A stretch of 64,000 bases of DNA, from NCBI RefSeq assembly GCF_030269325.1, contig NZ_BSTD01000002.1, forward strand, positions 930,001 through 994,000, in the 5' to 3' direction. A program made the translations under genes and the position numbers. How positions within the stretch are numbered: position 1 is the stretch's first letter; every line of letters starts with the position of its first letter. Below the pieces are notes generated by a model. That model had not been told where the DNA came from and searched no databases. It saw only the letters and a program-made list of their open reading frames with translations. Source of the DNA: Amycolatopsis sp. NBRC 101858. GTDB taxonomy: Bacteria; Actinomycetota; Actinomycetes; Mycobacteriales; Pseudonocardiaceae. Below, piece by piece: positions 50,866-58,544 of this stretch.

Positions 50866-51465
50866 ATGCCGACCGGTGTCCACCTGCGCGACGTACGCCA
50901 GCAGCTGTTCCAAGCGGCGGAGCGGGTGCTGCTCCGCGACGGCCCGAACGCACTGACGAGCCGGGCGGTGACAGCGGAAGCCGACGTGGCGAAGGGCGTC
51001 CTCCACCGCCACTTCACCGACTTCGACGCGTTCCTGGCAGAGCTGGTCCAGGACCGCATCGCCCGCCTGACGGACCAGTCGGCACTCCTGGAGGCATCGG
51101 CGGGAACGCGCACGGTGACCCAGAACCTGCTGGACGCGGTAACGGAGCTGTTCGACCCGGTCTCGATCGCGTTGACAAGCTTGGTGTTCTTCCGCGACGA
51201 GCTCCGCACGCGCCTACGCCGCCCGGGCGACGGCCTCCCGTTCCTGGCGGAGGCAAGGGAGATGTTGTCGTCCTACCTGGCAGCGGAGCGAGCCCAGGGC
51301 CGCATAGCACCGGACGCAAACGTGGATTCCCTGGCCCTGTCGTTGATCGGAGCAAGCCACCTGCACTTCGCAGGCCGCCCCCGCCACACGCTCCCAGACG
51401 AGACAGAGCTGCAAAAACTGATCAACACGATCACAGCAGACGTGCTCCAGCGCAAGCTGCTCTAA
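50866..51465 (+). CDS. TetR-family repressor
   Basis: A 199-residue TetR regulator. The HTH spans VRQQLFQAAERVLLRDGPNA and AVTAEADVAKGVLHRHF, and the C-terminal part is a ligand-binding helical domain. GGAGAATGAGG precedes ATG 50866. It is divergent from the methyltransferase, with tandem palindromes TGGGCATGCGCCCA between them. The 3' third of the gene uses noticeably more A-ending codons than its neighbours (GCA, ACA, CCA rich), which could mark recent transfer or relaxed selection. Confidence 0.92.
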   Translation: MPTGVHLRDVRQQLFQAAERVLLRDGPNALTSRAVTAEADVAKGVLHRHFTDFDAFLAELVQDRIARLTDQSALLEASAGTRTVTQNLLDAVTELFDPVSIALTSLVFFRDELRTRLRRPGDGLPFLAEAREMLSSYLAAERAQGRIAPDANVDSLALSLIGASHLHFAGRPRHTLPDETELQKLINTITADVLQRKLL

Positions 51466-51519
51466 AAGTCCAAATAAGACAAAGTCTGGCCAACAACGAG
51501 ACGCAACCAGACTGGGGGT

Positions 51520-51563
51520 CCGGGGGCGTGCCCCCGGCGGGGGCGTGGGGGTTCGACCCCCAC
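51520..51563. repeat. Tandem GC-rich hairpins downstream of the TetR gene
   Basis: Two adjacent stems: CCGGGGGC-GT-GCCCCCGG (51520-51537) and GTGGGGGT-TCG-ACCCCCAC (51545-51563). They follow a plus-strand gene and precede the minus-strand tRNA pair, so they may terminate the TetR transcript. The run also looks like a dispersed intergenic repeat. Confidence 0.6.
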
Positions 51564-51578
51564 AGGACACAACGAGAT

Positions 51579-51611
51579 GAGCCCTGTTCGCGCATTCCGC
51601 GAACAGGGCTC
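51579..51611 (-). terminator. Terminator of the tRNA-Val pair
   Basis: GAGCCCTGTTCGCG / CGCGAACAGGGCTC, a perfect 14-bp stem with a 5-base loop. It starts 15 bases past the 3' end of the second tRNA. Confidence 0.8.
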
Positions 51612-51625
51612 ACCAGCGAATCTCG

Positions 51626-51697
51626 TGGGCGATACTGGGATCGAACCAGTGACCTCTTCGGTGTGAACGAAGCGCTCTCCCCCTGAGCTAATCGCCC
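51626..51697 (-). tRNA. tRNA-Val (CAC)
   Basis: On the minus strand GGGCGAT pairs with ATCGCCC to form the acceptor stem. The D-arm is TTAGCTCAGGGGGAGAGC, the anticodon loop TTCACAC (anticodon CAC, reading GUG) lies between CTTCG and CGAAG, and the T-loop is GGTTCGATCC. It is 72 nt with no encoded CCA; the discriminator is A. Confidence 0.95.
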
Positions 51698-51738
51698 GTT
51701 GTACGAACTTCCACGAGGTCCCGGGGGTGGGCTCGTGG

Positions 51739-51810
51739 TGCGCGATACTGGGATTGAACCAGTGACCTCTTCCGTGTCAGGGAAGCGCTCTCCCGCTGAG
51801 CTAATCGCGC
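51739..51810 (-). tRNA. tRNA-Val (GAC)
   Basis: On the minus strand GCGCGAT/ATCGCGC acceptor, TTAGCTCAGCGGGAGAGC D-arm, anticodon loop CTGACAC (GAC, reading GUC/GUU) between CTTCC and GGAAG, and T-loop GGTTCAATCC. It is 72 nt with no encoded CCA. It lies 41 bases upstream of the CAC gene and is probably cotranscribed. Acceptor and anticodon stems differ while the D- and T-arms match, as expected of tandem isoacceptors. Confidence 0.95.
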
Positions 51811-51987
51811 TGCGGAACTCCGTACTTGCTGAAGCATATCGGACGGTTTCGGAGCGTCAGCAGGGGGTCCCCTGTGACGGGTGGCACTGCGGAAACCGCC
51901 GTGACACGAAGGCGCCGAAACGGGCAGACTGCAAGAAGACAGCGTGCCGGACGCCCGGCGCGCCAGACCCAGGAGAGCTCGCACCCC

Positions 51988-53427
51988 GTGACCGACACCG
52001 TGTCCACCCCGCCCGCCGACGTCGACCGCGCTCCGGCGCGCCCGGGGCTCCTGATCGGGGTCCTCGTGCTGTCGGCGTTCGTGATGATCCTCAACGAGAC
52101 GATCCTGAGTGTCGCGTTGCGTGACCTGACCGTCGACCTGCGGGTGCCGACGACGACCGTGCAGTGGCTGACCAGCGGGTTCCTGCTGACGATGGCCGTG
52201 GTGATCCCGACGACCGGGTTCCTGCTGGAGCGGTTCACGCCGCGGACGGTCTTCTTGTTCTCGCTGTCGGCGTTCAGTCTCGGCACGCTCTTGTGCGCGC
52301 TCGCGCCCGGGTTCGGGATGCTGATGGCCGGGCGGGTGGTGCAGGCGTGCGGCACGGCGGTGATGCTGCCGTTGCTGATGACGACGGTGATGCGGCTGGT
52401 GCCGCCGGAGCGGCGTGGCGCGACGATGGGCACGATCACGATCGTCATCGCGGTGGCGCCGGCGATCGGGCCGACGATCGGTGGCGCGGTGCTGTCGTCG
52501 CTGGGCTGGCGGTGGATGTTCTGGATCGTGCTGCCGCTGTCGGTCGCGGCGCTGGTGACCGGTGCGCTGCAGCTGCGGCTGGAGAGCGAGACGCGGCGGG
52601 TGCCGCTGGACGTGCCGTCGGTGCTGCTGTCGGCGATCGGGTTCGGCGGGGTGCTGTACGGGCTGTCGTCGACCGGTGAGCAGGCCGGCGCGGAGCCGCT
52701 GGTGCCGGCGTGGGTGCCGATCGTCGTGGGCGTCGTGGCGCTGGTGGTGTTCACGTGGCGGCAGCTGCGGCTGCAGCGTCGTGACCGGGCGTTGCTGGAC
52801 CTGCGGCCGTTCACGCACCGGAGTTTCGTGGTGGCGCTGGTGCTGACGGCGCTGCTGTTCGTGTGCCTGATCGGCGCGGCGGCGATCCTGCTGCCGCTGT
52901 ACCTGCAGACGGTGCTGCACACGAGCACGTTCGTGAGCGGCTTGGCGGTGCTGCCCGGCGGCCTGGTGCTCGGCCTGCTGGGCCGGCCGGTGGGGGCGCT
53001 GTTCGACAAGGTGGGTGCGCGGCCGCTGGTGATCCCGGGCGCGGCGGCGATGGCGGTGTCGCTGTGGCTGTTCACGACGCTGGGGGCGGGTTCGCCGCTG
53101 ATCGCGGTGATCGGGATCCACGTGCTGCTGATGGCCGGGCTCGGGCTGATGATGACGCCGCTGTTCACCGAGTCGCTGGGTTCGCTGCCGGATCACCTGT
53201 ACTCGCACGGGAGCGCGATCCTGGCGACGCTGCAGCAGGTGGCGGGCGCGCTGGGGACGGCGTTGTTCGTGAGCGTGGCGACGGTGTGGAGCGCGGACGG
53301 CGCCGCCGCGGGGCCGGACGCTTCGGGGCTGCGGGCCGCGTTCGTGGTGGCCGGGGTGATCGGGCTGCTGGCGTTCGGGGCGACCTGGCTGATCCGCTCG
53401 AAGGGCGCACCCGCGGCGAAGCACTGA
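51988..53427 (+). CDS. MFS drug exporter (EmrB/QacA, DHA2 family)
   Basis: A 479-residue, 14-helix exporter: helix 1 GLLIGVLVLSAFVMILNETI, motif A-like LLERFTPRTVFL, motif C in IVIAVAPAIGPTIGGAVLSS (the antiporter Gly-Pro motif) and the C-terminal VVAGVIGLLAFGATWLIRSK. It should be a drug:proton antiporter. The start is GTG 51988 with AGGAGAG upstream. The last codons (LIRSKGAPA) are duplicated 126 bases downstream at 53513-53548. No regulator gene is directly adjacent; the nearest is the MarR gene 359 bases away on the other strand. Confidence 0.92.
   Translation: MTDTVSTPPADVDRAPARPGLLIGVLVLSAFVMILNETILSVALRDLTVDLRVPTTTVQWLTSGFLLTMAVVIPTTGFLLERFTPRTVFLFSLSAFSLGTLLCALAPGFGMLMAGRVVQACGTAVMLPLLMTTVMRLVPPERRGATMGTITIVIAVAPAIGPTIGGAVLSSLGWRWMFWIVLPLSVAALVTGALQLRLESETRRVPLDVPSVLLSAIGFGGVLYGLSSTGEQAGAEPLVPAWVPIVVGVVALVVFTWRQLRLQRRDRALLDLRPFTHRSFVVALVLTALLFVCLIGAAAILLPLYLQTVLHTSTFVSGLAVLPGGLVLGLLGRPVGALFDKVGARPLVIPGAAAMAVSLWLFTTLGAGSPLIAVIGIHVLLMAGLGLMMTPLFTESLGSLPDHLYSHGSAILATLQQVAGALGTALFVSVATVWSADGAAAGPDASGLRAAFVVAGVIGLLAFGATWLIRSKGAPAAKH
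53387..53422 (+). repeat. Direct repeat, copy 1, at the end of the MFS gene
   Basis: The 36-base stretch GGCTGATCCGCTCGAAGG... matches 53513-53548 at 35 of 36 positions. It encodes the MFS C-terminus LIRSKGAPA. Confidence 0.85.
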
Positions 53428-53512
53428 CGGCGGCTCGCTCTTCGCGGCGGGCACGGCGACGAAGGCAGGCCCCGCCCGGAGGTGACCGGATTGCCGGCGA
53501 TCGAGACGACTC

Positions 53513-53548
53513 GGCTGATCCGCTCGAAGGGCGCACCCGCGCCGAAGC
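53513..53548 (+). repeat. Direct repeat, copy 2, downstream of the MFS gene
   Basis: 35 of 36 bases match 53387-53422. The frame still reads LIRSKGAPAPKPTSVH and then stops at 53563-53565, and weaker similarity continues upstream (ETTR versus ATW). It is a relic of a duplicated MFS gene tail, or part of a tandem duplication. Confidence 0.7.
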
Positions 53549-53565
53549 CGACGTCCGTCCACTGA

Positions 53566-53629
53566 GGACTAAAGTCCCGCTTCCGCTCAGCGAAGGCTGG
53601 GGGGAGACCTGCGAGCGAAAGCGGGAGTT
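53566..53629. ncRNA. Candidate structured non-coding element with competing stems
   Basis: AAGTCCCGCTTCCGCTC (53572-53588) pairs at 15 of 17 positions with GAGCGAAAGCGGGAGTT (53613-53629) around a G-rich loop. The AGTCC of the first arm can alternatively pair with GGACT at 53566-53570. This could be a terminator, a dispersed intergenic repeat or a regulatory RNA. Strand unknown. No clear coding frame is seen in 53566-53785. Confidence 0.35.
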
Positions 53630-53785
53630 CGAGGCCGGTACGGGGGTCGCCTCGCGGCGGGTGGCGCTCCACGGCTCCGGCCTGACCGGTTTTCCGTGAA
53701 GGCAGTGGGTGAGGCCCGGGGACTCCTCCGTACCGACACTCCTTACAACGCCCTGCGCCCGCCGGTGTTCCCGACGTGACCGGGC

Positions 53786-54193
53786 TCATGCCAGCATGCG
53801 GCCCAGGAGGACACCCAGGCGGGTGCGGTCCGCCGCCGACAGTCCGGACGTCAGCGGGGCCATCGCCCGCGCCACCTCCGCGGTCAGCTCCGCGGCCAGT
53901 GAATGCCCCTCCGGGGTCAGGCTGACGCGCACCGAACGCCCGTCGTCGCGGCTGGCCTCTCGCGACACCAGGCCGCGGCGGGCCGCTCGGTCGACCAGCC
54001 CGCTCACCGAGGACCGGTCCAGGCCCAGGTGGGTCGCCAGCTCCGCCATCTTCGGCGTGCGGTCGCGCAGGATCCCCAGCACCCGCAGCTGCGTCAGGGA
54101 AAGCTCGTGCGCCGCCGCGACCTGGCTCAGGTGCGCCATCACCGCGAAGGACACCTGGGCCAGGTTGTCCAGCACCTCGTCGGGTTCGGTCAT
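53786..54193 (-). CDS. MarR-family repressor
   Basis: A 135-residue winged-helix regulator: helix 1 QVSFAVMAHLSQVAAAHELS, then SLTQLRVLGILRDRTPKMAE, recognition helix LGLDRSSVSGLVDRAARRGL, and the wing REASRDDGRSVRVSLTPEG. It has no Cys sensor residues. ATG 54193 is preceded by CGGAG and by TAGTCT (AGACTA at 54200-54205 on the plus strand) six bases upstream. It is divergent from the quinone-oxidoreductase-like gene and probably represses it via the 15-bp arms at 54214-54254. Confidence 0.92.
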   Translation of the reverse strand: MTEPDEVLDNLAQVSFAVMAHLSQVAAAHELSLTQLRVLGILRDRTPKMAELATHLGLDRSSVSGLVDRAARRGLVSREASRDDGRSVRVSLTPEGHSLAAELTAEVARAMAPLTSGLSAADRTRLGVLLGRMLA

Positions 54194-54213
54194 GCTCCGA
54201 GACTACCTTGAAC

Positions 54214-54254
54214 TAGTTGGTGATGCCCTCTAAAGTAGTGGGCATTACCAACTA
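54214..54254. promoter_or_regulatory. Long inverted-repeat operator in the MarR/oxidoreductase divergon
   Basis: TAGTTGGTGATGCCC (54214-54228) and GGGCATTACCAACTA (54240-54254) match as an inverted repeat at 14 of 15 positions, separated by 11 bases. The right arm ends 12 bases before the oxidoreductase start. Confidence 0.8.
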
Positions 54255-54266
54255 AAAGGAGCCGTC

Positions 54267-55181
54267 ATGCGCGCCGCTGTCGTCACCGAGTTCGGGACCC
54301 CGCCGACCTGTCAGGACTTCGCCGAACCCCAGCCCGCGACCGGTGACGAGGTCCTCGTCGACGTCGTCGCCGCGGGACTGCACCCCCGCGTCCGCTCCCA
54401 GGCCGACGGCTCGCACTACACCGGTTCGGGTGAACTTCCGCTCGTCCCCGGCATCGACGGCGTCGGCCGGGCGCCCGACGGCACGCTGCGGTACTTCGTC
54501 CTGCCCGACACCTCGATGGGCGCCATGGCCGAACGCACCGTCGTAGACACCAGACGCAGCGTCGTCCTGCCCGAAGACGCCGACCCCATCACCGTCGCCG
54601 CCGGCATGAACCCCGCGATGTCGGCGTGGGTCGCCCTGCGGCGGCGGATCGAGTTCGCCGCCGGGCAGGACGTGCTCGTCCTGGGCGCCACCGGGAACGC
54701 CGGCCGGCTCGCCGTCCAGATCGCGAAGCACCTCGGCGCGGGCCGGGTGATCGCCGCCGGCCGCGACGCCGCGCGGCTCGCCGAGGTGCCGGCCGACGAA
54801 GCCCTCACCTTCGACGAGCTCGGCAAGGCCGCCGACGTCGACGTCGTCCTCGACTACGTCTGGGGCCCGCCGACCGCCGACGCGCTGCGCACCATCGTCA
54901 CCGAACGCTCCGACCGCGGCCGCCCGCTGACCTGGGTCGAGATCGGCTCGGTGGCCGGGCGGACGATCGAGCTCCCCTCGGCCGCACTGCGCGCCGCACG
55001 CCTGCAGCTCGTCGGCAGCGGCCAGGGTTCGGTACCGACCCGGGACATCGTCACGGAGCTGCACGCACTGGTGAACGAGATCGGCAGCTTCCGGATCGAC
55101 GCGCGCGCGGTGCCCCTCCAGGACGTCGAATCCGCCTGGAGGGACACCGGCAGCGCTCAGCGCCTCGTCGTCACTCCTTGA
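54267..55181 (+). CDS. Zinc-independent quinone oxidoreductase-like MDR protein
   Basis: A 304-residue medium-chain dehydrogenase/reductase of the QOR type. The GroES-like N-terminus (VDVVAAGLHPRVRSQADGSH, then PLVPGIDGVG) lacks the zinc Cys set. The Rossmann half has LVLGATGNAGRLAVQIAKHL and GAGRVIAAGRD. It likely reduces a quinone or enone with NADPH. AAAAGGAG lies before ATG 54267. The MarR gene divergent to it and the long operator make it a likely MarR target that responds to an aromatic or quinone stress. Confidence 0.92.
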   Translation: MRAAVVTEFGTPPTCQDFAEPQPATGDEVLVDVVAAGLHPRVRSQADGSHYTGSGELPLVPGIDGVGRAPDGTLRYFVLPDTSMGAMAERTVVDTRRSVVLPEDADPITVAAGMNPAMSAWVALRRRIEFAAGQDVLVLGATGNAGRLAVQIAKHLGAGRVIAAGRDAARLAEVPADEALTFDELGKAADVDVVLDYVWGPPTADALRTIVTERSDRGRPLTWVEIGSVAGRTIELPSAALRAARLQLVGSGQGSVPTRDIVTELHALVNEIGSFRIDARAVPLQDVESAWRDTGSAQRLVVTP

Positions 55182-58100
55182 CCTTCGGCGTCGCCCGCAC
55201 GCCCGAGTGCAGGTACCGCTCCCCCGTCGGCAGCGAGTAGAACGTCACCGAAACCCAGCCCCGCATGCCCGCGGGGCTGAAGGCGAACTGGGCCGGGCCG
55301 ACCGGCACCAGCTCGTCCTCGGTCGTCGTCTCCGGCACCAGCTCGGCGAGCGGGCCGGTGACGGTCTGGCGCATCAGCAGCTTCCCGTCGCGCTCCAGGA
55401 CGTCGATCCGGACCGACTCCCGTTCGTAGACGCCGAGGAACTCCGATGCGTCGACCGCCGGCGGCGGCGTGGCCGGTTCGAGCGGACGCGGCATCGCCAC
55501 GCCCGCCAGCTCGGCGAGGAGCTCGCGGTAGAGCTCCTCGTAGAGGTCGTGGGTGCTGCCGCCGTTGGTGAGCAGCGTGATCGCCAGCCCCTGCTCCGGC
55601 AGGACCCGCAGGAACGCCGCCTGCCCGATCGTGTTGCCGTCGTGGCCGTACACGCGGTGCCCGTCCCAGCCGAAGCGGATCCAGCCCAGGCCCCACGAAT
55701 CGCCGAGGGTGTCCTTGTCCGGCATCTCGAACTGCTCCTCGGTCATCGCCTGCGCGGACGCGGCCGCGAGCACCCGCGAGCCGTCCGGGCCGAGGCCGCC
55801 GGTCAGGTGCAGGCGGGCGAACGCGAGGACGTCGTCGGTCGAGGCCGAGATGAGCCCGGCCGGGCCCGCCGAGCGCTGCAGCCCCCACACCGGTGCCGGC
55901 TGCGGCTCGGCGTCCCCCGCCGCGACGTGCCCCACCGCGGCGCGCTGCAGGAGGGCCTCCTCCGGCAGGGTGCTCGTGCGCTTCAGGCCGAGCGGGGTGA
56001 ACAGCCGCTCGCGCAGGGCCGCGTCCCAGGTCTTGCCGGTCAGCTTCTCGATCACCCGGCCGACGAGGACGAACCCCGAGTTGCAGTAGGACAAAGTCGC
56101 GCCGAGGGGGTGGCTCTGCGCGGCCTGGTCGAGCACCGCGACGTACTTCTCGAGGCAGTCGTCGCCGCGGCCGGTGTCGGTGAAGACGTCGCCGTCGATG
56201 CCGCTGGTGTGGGTCAGCAGGTGCCGCAGCGTCACCTTCTTCGCGACGTCGGGATCGGCCAGCCGCAGCTCGGGCAGGACGTCGACGATCGGCGCATCGA
56301 GCTTCAGCAGCCCTTCGTCGACCAGCTGCATCGCGACGGTCGCCGTCCACACCTTGGTGATCGAGCCGATCTGGAACACCGAGTCATCGGTGACCTCGAC
56401 GCCGGTCGCCTTGTTCAGCACGCCGTGGCTCACCTGGACGACCTCGTCGCCGTCGAGGCGCAGGATGCCCAGCGCCGCACCGGGAACGCGGTGCTTGCGC
56501 GCGAGCTCGGCGAGGCGGCGGCGCCAGTGCGCGGCGTCGATCGGCACCCGGACCGGCTGACCCGGCTCGCCCGCGTGCTGCTCGACCCAGTCGGCGATGC
56601 GCCGGTTGAAGTCGGCGCGGTGCGACGGGCGGCCCTCGAGGATGAACAGGTGCGACGCGCCCGGGTAGAGCACCAGCCGGGTCGGCACGCCCTGCTCGCG
56701 CAGGCCGGTGAACCACTGTTCGGCCTGCCCGGCCGGGCACCGGTCGTCGGCCGCGCCGTGCACGACCAGCGTCGGCGTGCGCACCTTTTCCACCTGCGCC
56801 AGTGGGGAAAGCGCCGCGTAGTGCGCGCGGTTCTCCGCCGGGACGGCCCCGAGCTCGGCGACGCCGAGGTAGTGGCCGCTGTCGGACGTGCCGGCCATGC
56901 TGACCACGTCGCTGACGACCCCGCCCGCGACCGCGGCGGCGAACCGGTCGTCGCGGCTGGTCAGGTAGCAGGTCATGAAGCCGCCGTAGCTGTAGCCGGT
57001 CACCGCGAGCCGGCCCGCGTCCGCCAAGCCCTCGGTGACGAGCTGGTCCAGCGGCTCGAGGAAGTCCTTGGCGTCGGCCACACCCCAGGCGCCGACCGCG
57101 GCGGTGTAGAACGCTTCGCCGTAGCCGTCGCTGCCGCGCGGGTTGAGCAGCAGCACCGCCCACCCGCGCGCGGCGAGCCGCTGGTGGTAGAGGTGCACGG
57201 CGTCGGCGGTGCCGTTCCACGCGTTGTGCGGGCCGCCGTGGATGTCCAGCAGCAACGGGAGCGGGCCGGTGCGTTCGGGATCGCGCAGCAGCCAGCCCTG
57301 GACGACCGTGCCGTCGGAGACGGTGAACTCCCGCTCCTCGCGCGTGAACAGCTCGACGTCGCCGGGGCCGTGCGCGGTGTGCACCCGCGCCGCTCCCCCG
57401 GCGATGTCGACCGTCGCGACCTCGCCGAACGACGTGGGCGTCGTCAGCACGACCGCCGCGATGGTCCCGGCGACGCTCAGCCCGTCCACCGCGCTCCCGG
57501 CCTCGCCGAGGACGCGCCGCGGCTCGCCACCGGTGACGTCGACGGCGTACAGGTGCGTGCAGCCGCGGTCGCGGACGCAGAACAGGACCGTCGAGCCGTC
57601 GCCGGCGAGCCGCGGGACCGCCCCGGGGTAGCCCGGGCCGCCCGCCATTACGTTGCGGTCGAGGGACGCCGCGAGGTCGGTGGTCTCGCCGCCGTCCAGG
57701 GGGACGCGCAGCAGCCCGGCGTGGCCCGCCGCGGTGTCGCGGCGGCCGATGACGAGCAGGGCTTCGCCGTCCGCGGTCCAGGTGACGGTCCCGCTCATGC
57801 CTTCGGCCGAGCCGGCCAGGCGCGGCTCCGCGGTGCGGTCACCGGGCTCGAGAACGTAGACGCCCGAACGGAAAGTCAGGTCGGGGTCGGCGTCGAGGGC
57901 ACCCGGGAAGGCCAGCTTCGAGCCGTCCGCCGACCAGGCGGGGTCGCCCGCGTGCCAGTCCCCCGCCGTCACCCGCCGGACCTCGCCGGTGGCGACGTCG
58001 AGGACGTGGACGTGCTTGCGCAGGGTCCGCAGCAGCCCCGCGCCGTCGGCCTTGAAGTCGAGCCGGTCGGCGACCACCGGGGCGCTCGCGCGGCGGCCCT

Positions 58101-58518
58101 GCGCGCCGTCGTCTTCGCCCTCCTCGGCGGCGAGGTCGATCGGGGCGCTGAACGCGATCTCGGCGCCGTCCGGGCGCCACACGGGCGTTCCCGCGCCGAG
58201 CGGCAGCTTGGTGACCTGCTCGGGCTCGCCGCCGTCGGCGGGCAGCAGCCACAGCTGCGCCGGGCCGTCCTGGGCGCGCAGGAACGCGATCCGCGTCCCG
58301 TCCGGCGACCACACCGGGCCCGCGTCGGCGGTGCCGCGGGTCAGCCGGCGCGGCTCGCCGCCGTCCGTGGCGATCTGCCAGAGCGACCGGGTGTCCTCGT
58401 CCTTGTCGCGGTCGGTCGTGCGCAGCGCGTACACGATCCGCGTGCCGTCCGGGGAAATCGCCGGCTGCTCGGGGAACTCCAGGGCGTACAGGTCGTCGAT
58501 GCCGATACGGCGGGTCAT
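55171..58518 (-). CDS. S9 prolyl oligopeptidase fused to a beta-lactamase-type serine hydrolase
   Basis: A single 1115-residue open frame with two catalytic enzymes. Residues 1-645 are a cytoplasmic S9 peptidase: a WD/TolB-like propeller (ISPDGTRIVYALRT and similar repeats) and an alpha/beta hydrolase with nucleophile S510 in GYSYGG, D591 in VHGAADDRCP and H623 in GASHLF. Residues about 665-1005 form a class-C beta-lactamase/DD-peptidase fold with S719-ITK-722, Y811-C-N813 and GHDGN, followed by a C-terminal beta-domain. No signal peptide or linker stop exists. AAGGAG precedes ATG 58518. It closes the oligopeptide ABC cassette, so it should cut imported peptides, possibly ones with D-residues or modified ends. 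The fusion is unusual; I have not compared it with databases. Confidence 0.92.
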   Translation of the reverse strand: MTRRIGIDDLYALEFPEQPAISPDGTRIVYALRTTDRDKDEDTRSLWQIATDGGEPRRLTRGTADAGPVWSPDGTRIAFLRAQDGPAQLWLLPADGGEPEQVTKLPLGAGTPVWRPDGAEIAFSAPIDLAAEEGEDDGAQGRRASAPVVADRLDFKADGAGLLRTLRKHVHVLDVATGEVRRVTAGDWHAGDPAWSADGSKLAFPGALDADPDLTFRSGVYVLEPGDRTAEPRLAGSAEGMSGTVTWTADGEALLVIGRRDTAAGHAGLLRVPLDGGETTDLAASLDRNVMAGGPGYPGAVPRLAGDGSTVLFCVRDRGCTHLYAVDVTGGEPRRVLGEAGSAVDGLSVAGTIAAVVLTTPTSFGEVATVDIAGGAARVHTAHGPGDVELFTREEREFTVSDGTVVQGWLLRDPERTGPLPLLLDIHGGPHNAWNGTADAVHLYHQRLAARGWAVLLLNPRGSDGYGEAFYTAAVGAWGVADAKDFLEPLDQLVTEGLADAGRLAVTGYSYGGFMTCYLTSRDDRFAAAVAGGVVSDVVSMAGTSDSGHYLGVAELGAVPAENRAHYAALSPLAQVEKVRTPTLVVHGAADDRCPAGQAEQWFTGLREQGVPTRLVLYPGASHLFILEGRPSHRADFNRRIADWVEQHAGEPGQPVRVPIDAAHWRRRLAELARKHRVPGAALGILRLDGDEVVQVSHGVLNKATGVEVTDDSVFQIGSITKVWTATVAMQLVDEGLLKLDAPIVDVLPELRLADPDVAKKVTLRHLLTHTSGIDGDVFTDTGRGDDCLEKYVAVLDQAAQSHPLGATLSYCNSGFVLVGRVIEKLTGKTWDAALRERLFTPLGLKRTSTLPEEALLQRAAVGHVAAGDAEPQPAPVWGLQRSAGPAGLISASTDDVLAFARLHLTGGLGPDGSRVLAAASAQAMTEEQFEMPDKDTLGDSWGLGWIRFGWDGHRVYGHDGNTIGQAAFLRVLPEQGLAITLLTNGGSTHDLYEELYRELLAELAGVAMPRPLEPATPPPAVDASEFLGVYERESVRIDVLERDGKLLMRQTVTGPLAELVPETTTEDELVPVGPAQFAFSPAGMRGWVSVTFYSLPTGERYLHSGVRATPKVKE

Positions 58519-58544
58519 GCGGATCTCCTTGTGGGATGCCGGTC

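Noticed and set aside
51431..51613. Minus-strand frame over the hairpins next to the tRNA genes
   Set aside because: Its codons come entirely from GC-rich hairpins and the terminator; such frames are typical false genes beside tRNAs.
53193..53789. A 198-residue minus-strand frame over the MFS tail and the structured element
   Set aside because: Its repeated AGAPFERIS strings are antisense of the duplicated MFS tail; no ribosome-binding site or domain.
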